DNA from: Methylomonas sp. UP202 | Lineage (GTDB): Bacteria; Pseudomonadota; Gammaproteobacteria; Methylococcales; Methylomonadaceae | Length of the DNA stretch: 64,000 nt | Assembly (NCBI RefSeq): GCF_029910655.1 | Contig: NZ_CP123897.1 | Span: forward strand, 4,391,547-4,455,546 | Direction: 5' to 3' | Shown here: piece by piece, positions 8,271-17,382 of the stretch | Position numbering within the stretch: position 1 is the first letter of the stretch | Layout: each line of letters begins with the position of its first letter | The notes under the pieces: generated by a model | Seen by the model: the letters and a program-made list of their open reading frames with translations, nothing else | Databases searched by the model: none | What the model was told of the DNA's origin: nothing | Made by a program: the position numbers and the translations under genes

Positions 8271-9434
8271 ATGAGACCATCCTTCCGTACGGCCTGCAGC
8301 CTGTTGTTTGGGCTGTCGTTAATGCTGACCGTCGCATCGCTGCAAGCCGCCAGTCCGATTTTTACGCCCGCCGCGCCGAGCGTCGCCGCCAGCAGCTATT
8401 TCCTGATGGACTTCAACAGCAGTCGGGTGCTGGCCGAAAAAGACCCCGACAAACGCGTCGCGCCGGCCAGTTTGACCAAGATCATGACGGTGTACGTGGT
8501 ATTCCGCGAGCTTAAGGCCGGTCATTTGACGTTGGACGAAAAAGTCACGATCAGCCAGAACGCCTGGGAAACCGGCGGCTCGAAAATGTTCGTCGAAGTC
8601 AACAAGCAGGTGGCGGTCGAGGACTTGCTGCAAGGTGTCGTGATTCAATCGGGCAACGACGCCAGCGTGGCGCTGGCCGAACACGTGGCCGGTAGCGAGC
8701 AAACTTTCGCGACGATGATGAACGAGCAAGCCAGCCGCCTGGGCATGGCCAACAGCCATTTCGAAAACGCCACCGGCCTGCCCAGTCCCAACCACTACAG
8801 TTCGGCGCGCGATCTGGCGCTGCTGGCGCAAGCGGTGATCAAGGAATTTCCGGAATATTACCGCTGGGATTCGCAAAAGGAATTCACGTTCAACGGTATC
8901 ACCCAACAAAACCGCAACCTGCTACTTTGGCGCGATCCGTCGGTCGACGGCCTGAAAACCGGTTTTACCGACGACGCCGGTTACTGCATGGTCGCTTCGG
9001 CCAAACGCGAGGACATGCGGCTGATCTCGGTGGTAATGGGTACCGCCAGCCCGAACGCCCGCTCCAACGAGAGCCAGTCCTTGTTGAACTACGGTTTCCG
9101 CTTCTTCGAAACCCATCGGCTGTACGAAGGTAACAAGGCCTTGAGCGAAGCGCGGGTGCGCAAGGGTGTCACCTCGAAATTGCCGGTCGGCTTGGCCGAA
9201 GACCTCTACGTCACCGCGCCGCGCAAGCATTTCAGCGAATTGAAAGCCGAAAGCCAGACCGACAAAGCCATCGTCGCGCCGCTGAATAAGGGCGACACGG
9301 TCGGTAGCCTGGTAGTGTCGTTGGCCGGCGAAACCGTCGTCAGCAAACCGCTGGTGGCGCTGGAAGCGATAGCCGAGGGCGGTCTGTTCCGCCGTTTGTA
9401 CGATGCCGCCATCGGTTTATTGGAGAAGGAATGA
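8271..9434 (+). CDS. dacA: D-alanyl-D-alanine carboxypeptidase (PBP5/6 family)
   Basis: This periplasmic enzyme trims the terminal D-Ala of peptidoglycan pentapeptides. With the start chosen here (ATG of 'MRPSFRTAC') the protein has 387 residues and begins directly with a signal peptide ending near 'LQAAS'; the longer frame would bury the signal. Catalytic motifs are all present: SLTK (Ser67-Lys70), SGN (127-129) and KTG (229-231). The C-terminal beta domain and a terminal amphipathic helix ('GGLFRRLYDAAIGLL') match membrane-anchored PBP5/6. The stop overlaps the start of the D-amino acid transaminase gene, so the two are co-translated. Confidence 0.95.
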   Translation: MRPSFRTACSLLFGLSLMLTVASLQAASPIFTPAAPSVAASSYFLMDFNSSRVLAEKDPDKRVAPASLTKIMTVYVVFRELKAGHLTLDEKVTISQNAWETGGSKMFVEVNKQVAVEDLLQGVVIQSGNDASVALAEHVAGSEQTFATMMNEQASRLGMANSHFENATGLPSPNHYSSARDLALLAQAVIKEFPEYYRWDSQKEFTFNGITQQNRNLLLWRDPSVDGLKTGFTDDAGYCMVASAKREDMRLISVVMGTASPNARSNESQSLLNYGFRFFETHRLYEGNKALSEARVRKGVTSKLPVGLAEDLYVTAPRKHFSELKAESQTDKAIVAPLNKGDTVGSLVVSLAGETVVSKPLVALEAIAEGGLFRRLYDAAIGLLEKE

Positions 9435-10270
9435 CCGAACTTGTTTATTTGAACGGCGACTATCTGCCGTTGACCGAAGCCAAGGTGTCGGTATTGGATC
9501 GCGGCTTTTTGTTCGGCGACGGCGTTTACGAAGTGATACCGGCCTACGGCGGCAAATTGTTCCGCCTGGAAGACCACATCGTTCGGCTGAATAACAGTCT
9601 GGCCGGCATCCGCTTGACGATGCCGCACGGCGTCGCCGACTGGCAAGCCATCTTCCAGCCGTTGCTGACGGCCGGCAAGGACCAATACATCTATCTGCAA
9701 ATTACTCGCGGCTATGCGCCGACCCGCGATCACGGTTTCCCGGAAACCGTGATTCCGACGGTTTTCGCGATGTGCTCGGAGATCAAGCCGTTTCCAGGCA
9801 AGTCGGCCGGCATCAAGGCGATCACGCTGGACGATACCCGCTGGCAGCTTTGCAACATCAAGGCAATCACGCTGCTGGCCAACATTCTGTTGCGCCAACA
9901 AGCCCTGGATCGGGATTGCGCCGAAGCGATTCTGGTCAAGAACGGATACGTTATCGAAGGCGCCGCCAGCAATCTGTTCGCGGTCATCGACGGCGAATTG
10001 ATCACGCCGCCCAAATCCAACGAAATCCTGCCGGGCATCACCCGCGATGTGATTCTGGAATTGGCGAGCGCCGACGGCATCCCCTGCCGCGAAGACATCA
10101 TCGCGCTGGAAGGCCTGCAAACCGCCGAGGAGGTCTGGGTCGCCAGTTCCACCCGGGAAATCCTCGCCGTCGTTGAATTGGACGGCAAACCGGTCGGCAC
10201 CGGCAAGCCAGGGCCGGTCTGGCAACGGCTGGACGATTTACTGCAAACCTATAAAAAGTCGCTGTCATGA
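9431..10270 (+). CDS. dat: D-amino acid (D-alanine) aminotransferase
   Basis: This is a PLP fold-type IV transaminase of 279 residues. It interconverts D-Ala and D-Glu with their keto acids and so feeds or recycles cell-wall D-amino acids. The PLP lysine is Lys144 in 'CNIKAITLLAN'. 'IEGAASNLFAVIDGELITPP' near residue 175 is the typical fold-IV signature, and 'VLDRGFLFGDGVYEV' marks the N-terminus. It overlaps dacA upstream and ybeD downstream by four bases each. Pairing with a D-Ala carboxypeptidase suggests recycling of released D-Ala. Branched-chain or 4-amino-4-deoxychorismate enzymes share the fold but fit the context less well. Confidence 0.9.
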   Translation: MTELVYLNGDYLPLTEAKVSVLDRGFLFGDGVYEVIPAYGGKLFRLEDHIVRLNNSLAGIRLTMPHGVADWQAIFQPLLTAGKDQYIYLQITRGYAPTRDHGFPETVIPTVFAMCSEIKPFPGKSAGIKAITLDDTRWQLCNIKAITLLANILLRQQALDRDCAEAILVKNGYVIEGAASNLFAVIDGELITPPKSNEILPGITRDVILELASADGIPCREDIIALEGLQTAEEVWVASSTREILAVVELDGKPVGTGKPGPVWQRLDDLLQTYKKSLS

Positions 10271-10533
10271 GCGAAGCCGATTCCCTGCTGGAATTTCCCT
10301 GCCAATTTGCGATTAAGGCTATGGGTAAGAGCCGGGACGACTTCGACGCAATCGTCGTCGAGATCGTCCGCCGCCACGTAGAAGACATTCGCGAAGGCGC
10401 GGTCACTAGCCGGCCGAGCAAGGGCGGCAATTACACGGCGGTCACCGTCGTTATCGAGGCTACCAGCCGCGGCCAACTAGACGCGATTTACCTGGATTTG
10501 ACAGCCTGTCCCGACGTGTTGATGGCGCTGTAA
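10267..10533 (+). CDS. ybeD: YbeD/DUF493 family protein
   Basis: This small 88-residue protein has an ACT-like ferredoxin fold. It begins with '[16 protein letters not shown]' and contains '[14 protein letters not shown]', both typical of YbeD. The gene almost always sits just upstream of lipB in proteobacteria, as here, but its biochemical role is unsettled. It overlaps dat by four bases and precedes lipB by four. Confidence 0.92.
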   Translation: MSEADSLLEFPCQFAIKAMGKSRDDFDAIVVEIVRRHVEDIREGAVTSRPSKGGNYTAVTVVIEATSRGQLDAIYLDLTACPDVLMAL

Positions 10534-10537
10534 GCCA

Positions 10538-11146
10538 GTGAATGCAAGCCTGCAACACTTGGGCCGGCACGACTACGCATCGGTCTGGCGGGACATGCAA
10601 AACTATACCGCCGAGCGCGACAGCGCCAGTCCGGACCAGATCTGGATCGTCGAGCATCCGCCGGTCTACACATTGGGCCTGAACGGCAAGCGCGAACACC
10701 TACTGCGCGAGACGGCGATTCCAGTCATTGCCTGCGATCGCGGCGGCCAGATCACCTACCACGGCCCCGGCCAACTGATCGTGTACCTGTTGGCCGATCT
10801 GCGCAGGCTGAGTCTAGGCCCAAGGCAGGTGGTCAGTTTATTGGAACAAGCCGTCATCGTCACGCTAAGCCAATACGGTATTTCGGCCTCGGCCCGCGCC
10901 GACGCCCCCGGCGTCTACGTTGACGGCCGCAAAATTGCGTCGCTGGGCCTGCGCATCAAACGCGGCTGTTGCTATCACGGCTTGAGCCTGAACAACGACA
11001 TGGACTTGGCGCCGTTCCGAGACATCAATCCCTGCGGCTACCCGAATTTGCCGGTTACCCAACTGGCCGATTTGGGGGTTAAGATAAGCACCGACGAACT
11101 GGCCGTTCCGATAGTTCACCAATTACTTCAGGCGATAGAATCATGA
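10538..11146 (+). CDS. lipB: octanoyl-[ACP]:protein N-octanoyltransferase
   Basis: This enzyme moves the octanoyl group from acyl carrier protein to the lipoyl domains of keto-acid dehydrogenases and to GcvH. The 202-residue protein starts at GTG. The catalytic pair is visible as Lys132 in 'RKIASLGLR' and Cys166 in 'INPCGYPN'. '[14 protein letters not shown]' (68-80) is the substrate-pocket signature. Its stop overlaps the lipA start (ATGA). Confidence 0.96.
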   Translation: MNASLQHLGRHDYASVWRDMQNYTAERDSASPDQIWIVEHPPVYTLGLNGKREHLLRETAIPVIACDRGGQITYHGPGQLIVYLLADLRRLSLGPRQVVSLLEQAVIVTLSQYGISASARADAPGVYVDGRKIASLGLRIKRGCCYHGLSLNNDMDLAPFRDINPCGYPNLPVTQLADLGVKISTDELAVPIVHQLLQAIES

Positions 11147-12105
11147 CGCTGAACGCCCCTTCCCGCTCCACGCCCGCAACCCACCAACGCAATGCCGATA
11201 AATTGTCGCGGATTCCGATCAAGGTCGAAACGACCGGCGAAGTATTGCGCAAACCGGATTGGATCCGGGTCAAGCTACCGGCCGGCGATCAGGTCAACCG
11301 GATAAAGCAGACCCTGCGCGCCAACCGTCTCCACACGGTCTGCGAGGAAGCGGCCTGCCCGAATCTGGGCGAATGCTTCAGCCACGGCACCGCTACTTTC
11401 ATGATCATGGGCGATCTGTGTACCCGGCGTTGCCCGTTCTGCGACGTAGCCCACGGCAAACCGCAAGCGTTGGACGCCGAGGAACCGGCGCATCTGGCCA
11501 ATACCATCGCCGCGATGGCGTTGAAGTACGTGGTCATCACCTCGGTGAACCGCGACGACTTGCGCGACGGCGGCGCCGGCCACTTTGCCGCCTGTATTGC
11601 CGAGGTGCGCCGGCGATCCCCCGCCACCGTTGTGGAAGTGTTGGTCCCCGATTTTCGCGGACGGGTCGGTAAAGCCCTGCAGATCTTGGCCGCGCAACCC
11701 TGCGATGTGTTCAACCACAATTTGGAAACCGTGCCGCGCCTGTATCAGCAAGCCCGGCCCGGCGCCGATTACCAGGGATCGTTGGAACTGCTAAAGCTGC
11801 ATCGAGAACATCTGCCGCAGGTGCCGACCAAATCCGGCCTGATGTTGGGCATCGGCGAAACCGAGGCGGAGATTTTGGCGGTGCTGGACGATTTGTTGGC
11901 GCACGGTTGCAGCATGCTGACGCTGGGTCAGTATTTGCAGCCCAGCAAGGACCATTTGCCGGTCCAGGCCTATATCCATCCGGACCAATTTCAAACCTAC
12001 GCAGAAATCGCCACCGAAATGGGCTTCAAACAAGTAGCCAGCGCGCCGTTGGTGCGTTCGTCCTACCACGCCGACCTGCAAGCCGCCGGCATCGTCGGAG
12101 TATAG
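11143..12105 (+). CDS. lipA: lipoyl synthase (radical SAM)
   Basis: This enzyme inserts two sulfurs into protein-bound octanoyl groups to make lipoyl cofactor. The 320-residue sequence shows the auxiliary cluster motif CX4CX5C (Cys67, Cys72, Cys78), the radical SAM motif CX3CX2C (Cys93, Cys97, Cys100), and the C-terminal 'VRSSYHA' whose Ser ligates the auxiliary cluster. It is the last gene of the dacA-dat-ybeD-lipB-lipA operon. No clear terminator follows in the 160-base gap. Confidence 0.97.
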   Translation: MTLNAPSRSTPATHQRNADKLSRIPIKVETTGEVLRKPDWIRVKLPAGDQVNRIKQTLRANRLHTVCEEAACPNLGECFSHGTATFMIMGDLCTRRCPFCDVAHGKPQALDAEEPAHLANTIAAMALKYVVITSVNRDDLRDGGAGHFAACIAEVRRRSPATVVEVLVPDFRGRVGKALQILAAQPCDVFNHNLETVPRLYQQARPGADYQGSLELLKLHREHLPQVPTKSGLMLGIGETEAEILAVLDDLLAHGCSMLTLGQYLQPSKDHLPVQAYIHPDQFQTYAEIATEMGFKQVASAPLVRSSYHADLQAAGIVGV

Positions 12106-12267
12106 CGAGCACGCCCCCTAGGTTAGTGCCATGCGTTAAGCTTGAATTTATCGGACGTTGCTAATCTGGATCGAGGCGCCCGTACCGCGTTCCGCTGCCC
12201 CTACCCCTCTGGCTTCGGAATGCTCCTTACGCGGCGCCTCACTAATCTCACTGCATATTCTACCGAG

Positions 12268-12684
12268 TCACGCCGGCAACATATCGTCCTGGTAATGGAA
12301 GACATTGGATAAATCGATGTGGATTTCGATCCGATCGCCCCGCCGCCGATCAATGCCGCGCTGCTGATAGCCGGCCGACGCTTCCAACAAGCGCCTATCG
12401 TTGTTAAGATCCCTATGCACATACGGCCTGATCGACACGCAAGTATTGCTGAAGGGTTTGCCGGACAGGTTTTGAATCGCCAACATGCCGCTGGCCCGCG
12501 AATCGACGAAAACCAGACCGTGGTGCTCCAGACCATTGGTTTGCTTATCCCGAATCACCATCACCTCGGCTTTCAAAACCCGACCGGACGCCTGATCTCC
12601 ACCGTTCGTAAACGCCGAAAACACGTAATCGTGTAACTCGTTGGGTCGAGTATTCGCAGGAATATCCTTTAAAAACAAAATCAT
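12268..12684 (-). CDS. single-RRM RNA-binding protein
   Basis: The product is 138 residues from the ATG of 'MILFLKDIP'. It has one RNA-recognition motif with RNP2-like 'ILFLKDIP' at the N-terminus and RNP1-like 'HHGLVFVDS' near residue 55. A charged tail ('QRGIDRRRGDRIEIHI') follows. An in-frame start at 12699 is an alternative, and neither has a strong ribosome site. Small RRM proteins in bacteria bind RNA with unknown targets. It stands alone and converges on lipA. Confidence 0.65.
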   Translation of the reverse strand: MILFLKDIPANTRPNELHDYVFSAFTNGGDQASGRVLKAEVMVIRDKQTNGLEHHGLVFVDSRASGMLAIQNLSGKPFSNTCVSIRPYVHRDLNNDRRLLEASAGYQQRGIDRRRGDRIEIHIDLSNVFHYQDDMLPA

Positions 12685-12765
12685 AATCACTGTCTGCATC
12701 GTAACTGGAATCGACGTGGAACTAAAATGCGCATCTTCCCGAAAGGACTGCGCCGCCACATACAT

Positions 12766-13086
12766 CTTAGCCGACGCTCGTTACGCGACAAATCAGGCTC
12801 CTGTTCTTACCGCCGGCACGAAACGGCAGGCAAAAAAACGGGCCGGACAGAGAGTCCAACCCGCGCGGCGGCGGTCCGTGCGCCAAACGTTCCACCCAGG
12901 AACGATTTTTAAAACAGACTCTGAAGCAGCAGCTTGTATCTCGATCGGCGGATACCGCACCATCCTGACCAAATCGCCTGGCAGCGCTACCATTCAACAT
13001 GATTCGCCGACAACCGCGCCTCGCAAACTTCCAGCCTGACGCGATCATAGCGGCATCGGCGACCGACCGCAAGCCCAAAATTACTC
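12766..13086. other. gap without recognisable gene
   Basis: Several short open frames cross this stretch on both strands but none has a plausible start, ribosome site or recognisable composition. I see nothing functional in it. It is followed directly by the interspersed repeat copy at 13087-13190. Confidence 0.5.
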
Positions 13087-13190
13087 TGAAAGGCGTTGGG
13101 CGAGTTACGGACACCCTGCGTCGGAACGCCATCAACCGCGGCTAAAGCCCCTCCCGCGCTCATATTTTTCGAAAAGCCTTTCACGACCGT
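13087..13190 (-). repeat. interspersed intergenic repeat, copy A
   Basis: This roughly 100-base stretch is a diverged copy of the segment at 28328-28443, in opposite orientation. Shared blocks include GTCGGAACGCCAT, CGCGGCTAAAGCCC and CTTTCA. The GGCTAAAGCC-type core can fold on itself. Both copies lie in intergenic DNA. On the minus strand the copy reads as a short pseudo-peptide 'GGALAAVDGVP', close to what copy B gives. Confidence 0.6.
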
Positions 13191-13220
13191 TAGGTTAGAA
13201 CTCTACAAGACACCTGGAGT

Positions 13221-14492
13221 TTAGATGCGATCGGCGAGGAGTTGCAGCGGATGAAGCACTCTGGAGCCTGCGGGCTGCCCGGCGTTCAGATAAAAACCAC
13301 AGCCGAAGTTGGCGCTGACCACGACATCGGCTCCGGATCCGGCCATCGCCAGACGCTTGGCGGCCCGCAACGATTCGGCGTTTTCGGGATGACTGAGCAT
13401 ATAAGTACCGCCGGCACCACAGCATAACTGATTGTCGGCCAACGCTTCCAGATTGACGCCTGGAATCTTGCGCAACAAGGCATACACGCTCTGACTATTC
13501 TTCAACACATTGCGTTGACTGCAGGGTTCATGGACCGCCACGTTCAGATTGGAAGCCGCCAGTTGCAGATCTTCCGGCCAATGCGCCAACAAAAACTCGT
13601 TGATGTCGATCAAATGCTTGGTAAACCAACCGGATGTCTCGGAATCTCCGCCTTGATATTCGGTCAACATAGCCCCGCAGCCGCTGGCGGAGTATATAAC
13701 CGCTTCGACTTCCAGCGCGTAAAACGCGGCGATGTTGGCTTCCATCATCGATTCCGCCGGCAAGCCGTTGTGCTGATGAATCGCGCCGCAACAACCCTGC
13801 TCTTCCGGCACCACGACCTCATAACCGAGCCTATTCAGTAACTTGATGCCCGCAACCTGGACCGGACGATCGAAATGTTCGGCCAAACAACCGGTAAACA
13901 GCGCTACCCTGCCCCGATATTTGATGCGACGCTCCACCGGATAAATCCCGGCCAGTCCGACCAAGGACGGCTCGCAAACCAAGGCTTCGGCCGCTCCCAA
14001 ACCGAGTTTCGCCAACAGTCCGCTGGCGCGTAGCGGTTTCTGCAAACCGGAGCGTAAATACAGCGTGACGAATGGCAGCAACAGTGCCCGGGCGTGCTTG
14101 CGTTCGATCAAGCGCAACCCCAGCCGTGCCAACCAAGACGGCCTCGCCGTCGCGCGCAATTTGGCTTGGGCCCGGTCGAACAATGCCCCATAACTCATTC
14201 GGCTGGGACAAACGGTCTCGCACGTCCGGCACTGAACGCAATCGTTGAGTTGCGCGAGTTCTTCGACGCCAACGCCGGCGTCGTCGGCCAATATTTTGGC
14301 GATGGTACGCACCCGGCGGCGCGGTGTCTGTTCGTCCACCTGGAATAAGCGAAACGTCGGACAGGTACTGACGCACATACCGCAGCGCATGCATTCGCTG
14401 GCTTCGGGAATATAAGGACCGGTCGACGGCGGCGATGCGTCCGCGGAACCGTCGCTAGCCGAGTCGAAGCCGAAATCCTGAAAGTCGAACAT
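13221..14492 (-). CDS. GlcF-like iron-sulfur / CCG-domain protein in the nif operon
   Basis: The 423-residue protein carries two 4Fe-4S motifs near the N-terminus (Cys34/37/40/44 and Cys85/88/91/95). Two cysteine-rich CCG domains follow, recognised by 'GCCGAIHQ' near residue 237 and 'LCCGAGGTY' near residue 360. This is the architecture of GlcF and of heterodisulfide-reductase-like subunits, which pass electrons or bind non-cubane clusters. No GlcD/GlcE flavoprotein is adjacent, so glycolate oxidation is not supported here. As the last gene of a nif operon it may channel electrons to nitrogenase or assist cluster assembly; this is inference. Confidence 0.8.
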   Translation of the reverse strand: MFDFQDFGFDSASDGSADASPPSTGPYIPEASECMRCGMCVSTCPTFRLFQVDEQTPRRRVRTIAKILADDAGVGVEELAQLNDCVQCRTCETVCPSRMSYGALFDRAQAKLRATARPSWLARLGLRLIERKHARALLLPFVTLYLRSGLQKPLRASGLLAKLGLGAAEALVCEPSLVGLAGIYPVERRIKYRGRVALFTGCLAEHFDRPVQVAGIKLLNRLGYEVVVPEEQGCCGAIHQHNGLPAESMMEANIAAFYALEVEAVIYSASGCGAMLTEYQGGDSETSGWFTKHLIDINEFLLAHWPEDLQLAASNLNVAVHEPCSQRNVLKNSQSVYALLRKIPGVNLEALADNQLCCGAGGTYMLSHPENAESLRAAKRLAMAGSGADVVVSANFGCGFYLNAGQPAGSRVLHPLQLLADRI

Positions 14493-14493
14493 A

Positions 14494-14946
14494 TTAGCCC
14501 TCCATCATTTTTACGTACGCGCGACGCAGCAACTCCATTTCCGCCGGCGGCCGACCGCGCAATTCCGGTAAGGTGCGAAATTTGCAGTTACGACTTTCCA
14601 TCAATAGATGCGGCGGGTCGAGCAGCGTGAAACGCGCCATATACACCGTAATCACGCCACCGGGCGCATCGACTTGCTCGGCGAAACCGGCTTCGATCCG
14701 CAGCAAATCGTTGTCCAATTGCAGAGTCTGATTGGCCGTGCTCAGCAACATCGCCGGATGCACGCTCACCTTGCCGGCCGGCGCGTCTTCATCTTCCTCC
14801 AACGCTTCGGACAGTGGCGGCAACGGTTCCGGAAAGAACACACTTCCGGAGGCTTGCTGCAGGAATAAGGTCAAGGCGCTGATGTCGCCTTTATAAAACA
14901 GCAACAGGCGGTGGTTTTCGAACGGGTCGGCGAGCGATTCGATCAT
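14494..14946 (-). CDS. unrecognised nif-operon protein (150 aa)
   Basis: I do not recognise a family. The protein is soluble, acidic in the middle ('EALEEDEDAP') and has no cysteine motif, signal or membrane segment. It lies one base upstream of the GlcF-like gene and three bases downstream of the DUF364-type gene, so it is clearly in the same transcript. Context suggests an accessory role in nitrogen fixation. Confidence 0.7.
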   Translation of the reverse strand: MIESLADPFENHRLLLFYKGDISALTLFLQQASGSVFFPEPLPPLSEALEEDEDAPAGKVSVHPAMLLSTANQTLQLDNDLLRIEAGFAEQVDAPGGVITVYMARFTLLDPPHLLMESRNCKFRTLPELRGRPPAEMELLRRAYVKMMEG

Positions 14947-14949
14947 GGC

Positions 14950-15912
14950 TTAGATGGTGGCCTGGCTGTCCCACAAGGTTTTATAGCTGGAATCCAGCCG
15001 CGACAGGCGGTTATTGAGTCGATCCAGCAACGGGTAATCCGGAAAGCGGGAACGGTTGCCGCTAGCGTACCAGCTATCCATTGCCGCCGTCAGTCGGTTT
15101 TTCTCGTCAAAACAATCGGCAATCTGCTGTTTCAACCAAGCCAGGCTATGATTCGGCAATAATTCCATCACCCGATAGCGCAAACCGTTGTTGAAAATCC
15201 GCACCCCCCCGCCCTGAGCAGCGGTATGGTATAGCACCTCCGGGTCGACGATCTCGGCGCCGGCCAGGTAATCGATACCAAATTCGTGCAGTTGCGGCAG
15301 CCACGGCACGGTCGGCCCCATTAACACCGTCGTGGCATGGCAAGCCAGCTCCGCCAGTCGCGGAAACGTTTTGTTCGGGATGGAACTGGCGGTCAAAAAC
15401 ACCCAATCGGCCTGCGGCAACAGAAATTCGCACGCGGAATCCGGCAAATCGCTGGCGGCCGGCTGGCGCTCCAGTACCGTCAACTGCATCTGCTCCTGAT
15501 ACCGTTCGATACCAGGGTAACGGCCGATCACGACCACTTTCTTGCCTTTCAGGCGCGGGAGAAAATAATCGAACACCGCCAAGTTAGCGTATTCGGCGTG
15601 ACCTTCCAATGCCAGCGAATCCGGTAGCGGTCTGGCGTTGACGCTGGCGTTGATCGCCGCCATCGCCACGGTCGCCTTATACGGCTCCCACTCGGTAATC
15701 CAAGCGGCCAGATCGATGATCGGCTTGCCGCATAAGGTGCCGGACCAATTCAACGTCCGGGTGGCGTGCCCCGGCGTCATCGCCAAACCGGTAGTCGCAT
15801 CGCCCCTGCCGCGACATAGCGTCCAAACCAGACCTATCATCAACTCGTCGACCACCGCGTCGCCACCGCAATGATCCAGCAGCAACTCGTACAGGTACTT
15901 AGGGTTGCCCAT
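14950..15912 (-). CDS. DUF364/DUF4213-type putative heavy-metal chelation protein
   Basis: The 320-residue product resembles the DUF4213-DUF364 family. It has an enolase-like N-terminal part with 'NASVNARPLP' and a Rossmann-like C-terminal part with 'KGKKVVVIGRYPGIERY', 'DWVFLTASSIPNKTFPRL' and 'TTVLMGPTVPWLPQL'. Family members are suspected of binding metals or metal chelates. In this operon a role in molybdenum or iron handling for FeMo-cofactor assembly is attractive but unproven. It is followed within three bases by the 150-residue gene. Confidence 0.7.
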   Translation of the reverse strand: MGNPKYLYELLLDHCGGDAVVDELMIGLVWTLCRGRGDATTGLAMTPGHATRTLNWSGTLCGKPIIDLAAWITEWEPYKATVAMAAINASVNARPLPDSLALEGHAEYANLAVFDYFLPRLKGKKVVVIGRYPGIERYQEQMQLTVLERQPAASDLPDSACEFLLPQADWVFLTASSIPNKTFPRLAELACHATTVLMGPTVPWLPQLHEFGIDYLAGAEIVDPEVLYHTAAQGGGVRIFNNGLRYRVMELLPNHSLAWLKQQIADCFDEKNRLTAAMDSWYASGNRSRFPDYPLLDRLNNRLSRLDSSYKTLWDSQATI

Positions 15913-15921
15913 CGCCCCCCC

Positions 15922-16302
15922 TTATTGCGGCACGTCTAGCAATTTCGCTTCGGTTTTAATGTTGTCCTGCTTGCCCCAAGCATTGATCGCCTCTACAAAC
16001 CATTGCTTCTTGGTCGGGTGAGGCTGCACTACATCGTACTCGGCATAAAAGCTGCCGTCGCCGTGAAATTTGATTTGACCGATCCGGCGCTTATTGGCGT
16101 CGTACCAATATCCCACCAAATCCACGCTTTGCGTGAACGGGTCGCTAACCAGACTGAATTGGGCGGCTTCGTATTCCGGCAACGCGATCTGAGTCTGTAC
16201 CGGGAAACCCAGCTTGGCAATATTCGCGGCGATGCGTTGGCACACGGTTTTGCCGAATTCGCGGCGCATTTCAACGTGTTCAGACAAACTTTCCGCGCTC
16301 AT
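15922..16302 (-). CDS. unrecognised nif-operon protein (126 aa)
   Basis: No family is recognised. The small soluble protein has 'HGDGSFYAEYDVVQPHPTKK' in its second half and a single Cys. Its start overlaps the stop of the TPR-like gene by four bases, so it is translationally coupled to it. Position in the operon is the only clue to function. Confidence 0.7.
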   Translation of the reverse strand: MSAESLSEHVEMRREFGKTVCQRIAANIAKLGFPVQTQIALPEYEAAQFSLVSDPFTQSVDLVGYWYDANKRRIGQIKFHGDGSFYAEYDVVQPHPTKKQWFVEAINAWGKQDNIKTEAKLLDVPQ

Positions 16303-16805
16303 GCGGCATCCTCCAACATTGCGCTTGCCAAGTCCATGATTACCGACGCACCGGAGCGGTCTTCCGGATCCAAGCCCCTAATTATGGACAGGATCAGTTG
16401 CGCCTCCTCATCCTGTTGGCGGCGCAGATTGATAAAGGCCAGCGCTTTCAAACTATACAGATAGAACAAGTGAACGTCGCTGGCATACATATCCCGCTTG
16501 CCGGTTTCCTGGCTCAACAGTCGGTAATCCGCCGTGAAGCCGCCTTGCCGAGCCGCCTCCGCCAAGGCCGCCCGGGCTTCGCGCTCCGCTTCCTGCAATC
16601 GGCCCTGGTAAAAATAAAACTTGTACAACGCGAAATAGGTTTGCAAACAGGTGCCGTCCAAGGCCTGGGCCTGCTGAAAAAACTTCTCGGCCAGCGGTTT
16701 GTCGGCGTGGCTGGCCGCCACCGCCGACTGCAACAATTTGTTGACGGCTTCTGGGACATCCGGGCTGAACAGCACCCGCTCTTCAAGAAAGCTGACCGCG
16801 GCCAT
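16299..16805 (-). CDS. TPR-like helical protein in the nif operon
   Basis: The 168-residue, all-helical product has TPR-like repeats ('QTYFALYKFYFYQGRLQEAE' near residues 55-74, and 'SLKALAFINLRRQQDEEAQL' near 125-145). Such proteins scaffold other proteins. It starts three bases after the 2Fe-2S ferredoxin gene stop. It may chaperone nitrogenase components or a ferredoxin; this is inference from context. Confidence 0.7.
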   Translation of the reverse strand: MAAVSFLEERVLFSPDVPEAVNKLLQSAVAASHADKPLAEKFFQQAQALDGTCLQTYFALYKFYFYQGRLQEAEREARAALAEAARQGGFTADYRLLSQETGKRDMYASDVHLFYLYSLKALAFINLRRQQDEEAQLILSIIRGLDPEDRSGASVIMDLASAMLEDAA

Positions 16806-16808
16806 TGC

Positions 16809-17132
16809 TTACCAAACCTCGGCGGGCACGATAAGCTTTTCGACAGGCTTATCACCCAGCAAATGCTCCTCGATGATGGTTTTGACGTCGTCCTTGGTCA
16901 CCCGTCCATACATAACACCTTCGGGATAGACCAGCACGCTGGGCCCCAGCATGCAAGGCCCCATGCAGCCGGTGTTGGTCAGGCCGATTTTTTCGAACAA
17001 ATTGCGGCTTTGAATTTGCGCCATGAATTCGTTCATCACGTCGGCACAACCGCTGGCGGTACAGGAACCGCGCGGATGGCCTTGCGGACGCGCTTGAGTA
17101 CAGACGAAAACGTGTTTATTGGGACGTGGCAT
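16809..17132 (-). CDS. thioredoxin-like 2Fe-2S ferredoxin (Shethna I type)
   Basis: This is a 107-residue [2Fe-2S] protein of the thioredoxin-fold family related to Azotobacter FeSI and Clostridium 2Fe-Fd. Cluster ligands are expected at Cys11, Cys24, Cys56 and Cys60 ('TGCMGPCMLGPSV'). A good AAGGAAAG ribosome site precedes the ATG. In diazotrophs these proteins are encoded in nif operons and may donate electrons or act in redox protection. It follows the fdxB gene after a gap of 250 bases. Confidence 0.88.
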   Translation of the reverse strand: MPRPNKHVFVCTQARPQGHPRGSCTASGCADVMNEFMAQIQSRNLFEKIGLTNTGCMGPCMLGPSVLVYPEGVMYGRVTKDDVKTIIEEHLLGDKPVEKLIVPAEVW

Positions 17133-17382
17133 GATAGCTTTCCTTTTTTGAACTGAAATAAGAAATCGGGTCGCTTGCGCGACGCTGAAAGGGAGCGCCC
17201 TTTCTTAAAGCGGGCAGATCGCTTCAAGCCGCCAACCAAGCTGTATGGATGGCGGTCGCTTGCATTGCGTTTGCGCTCAACGGTTTCGCGTTGAGCGGCG
17301 CGGAAGCCTGCCGATAAAAAGTGGCCATCAAAAGGCAGGACGAAAGCGGAGCGCTAAACACTCCGCAATCGCCGGACGGCGT
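17133..17382. other. intra-operon gap with several hairpins
   Basis: No gene is seen between the two ferredoxin genes. Three stem-loops stand out: GAAAGGG/CCCTTTC at 17187-17204, CGCTCAAC/GTTGAGCG at 17274-17297 and GCGGAG/CTCCGC at 17346-17366. None is followed by a T-run on the minus strand, so they look like mRNA processing or partial attenuation structures rather than strong terminators. No sigma-54 box was found here. Confidence 0.45.

Noticed and set aside
13221..14492. Reading the GlcF-like gene as true glycolate oxidase subunit
   Set aside because: No glcD or glcE homologue is adjacent and the gene is embedded in a nif operon.
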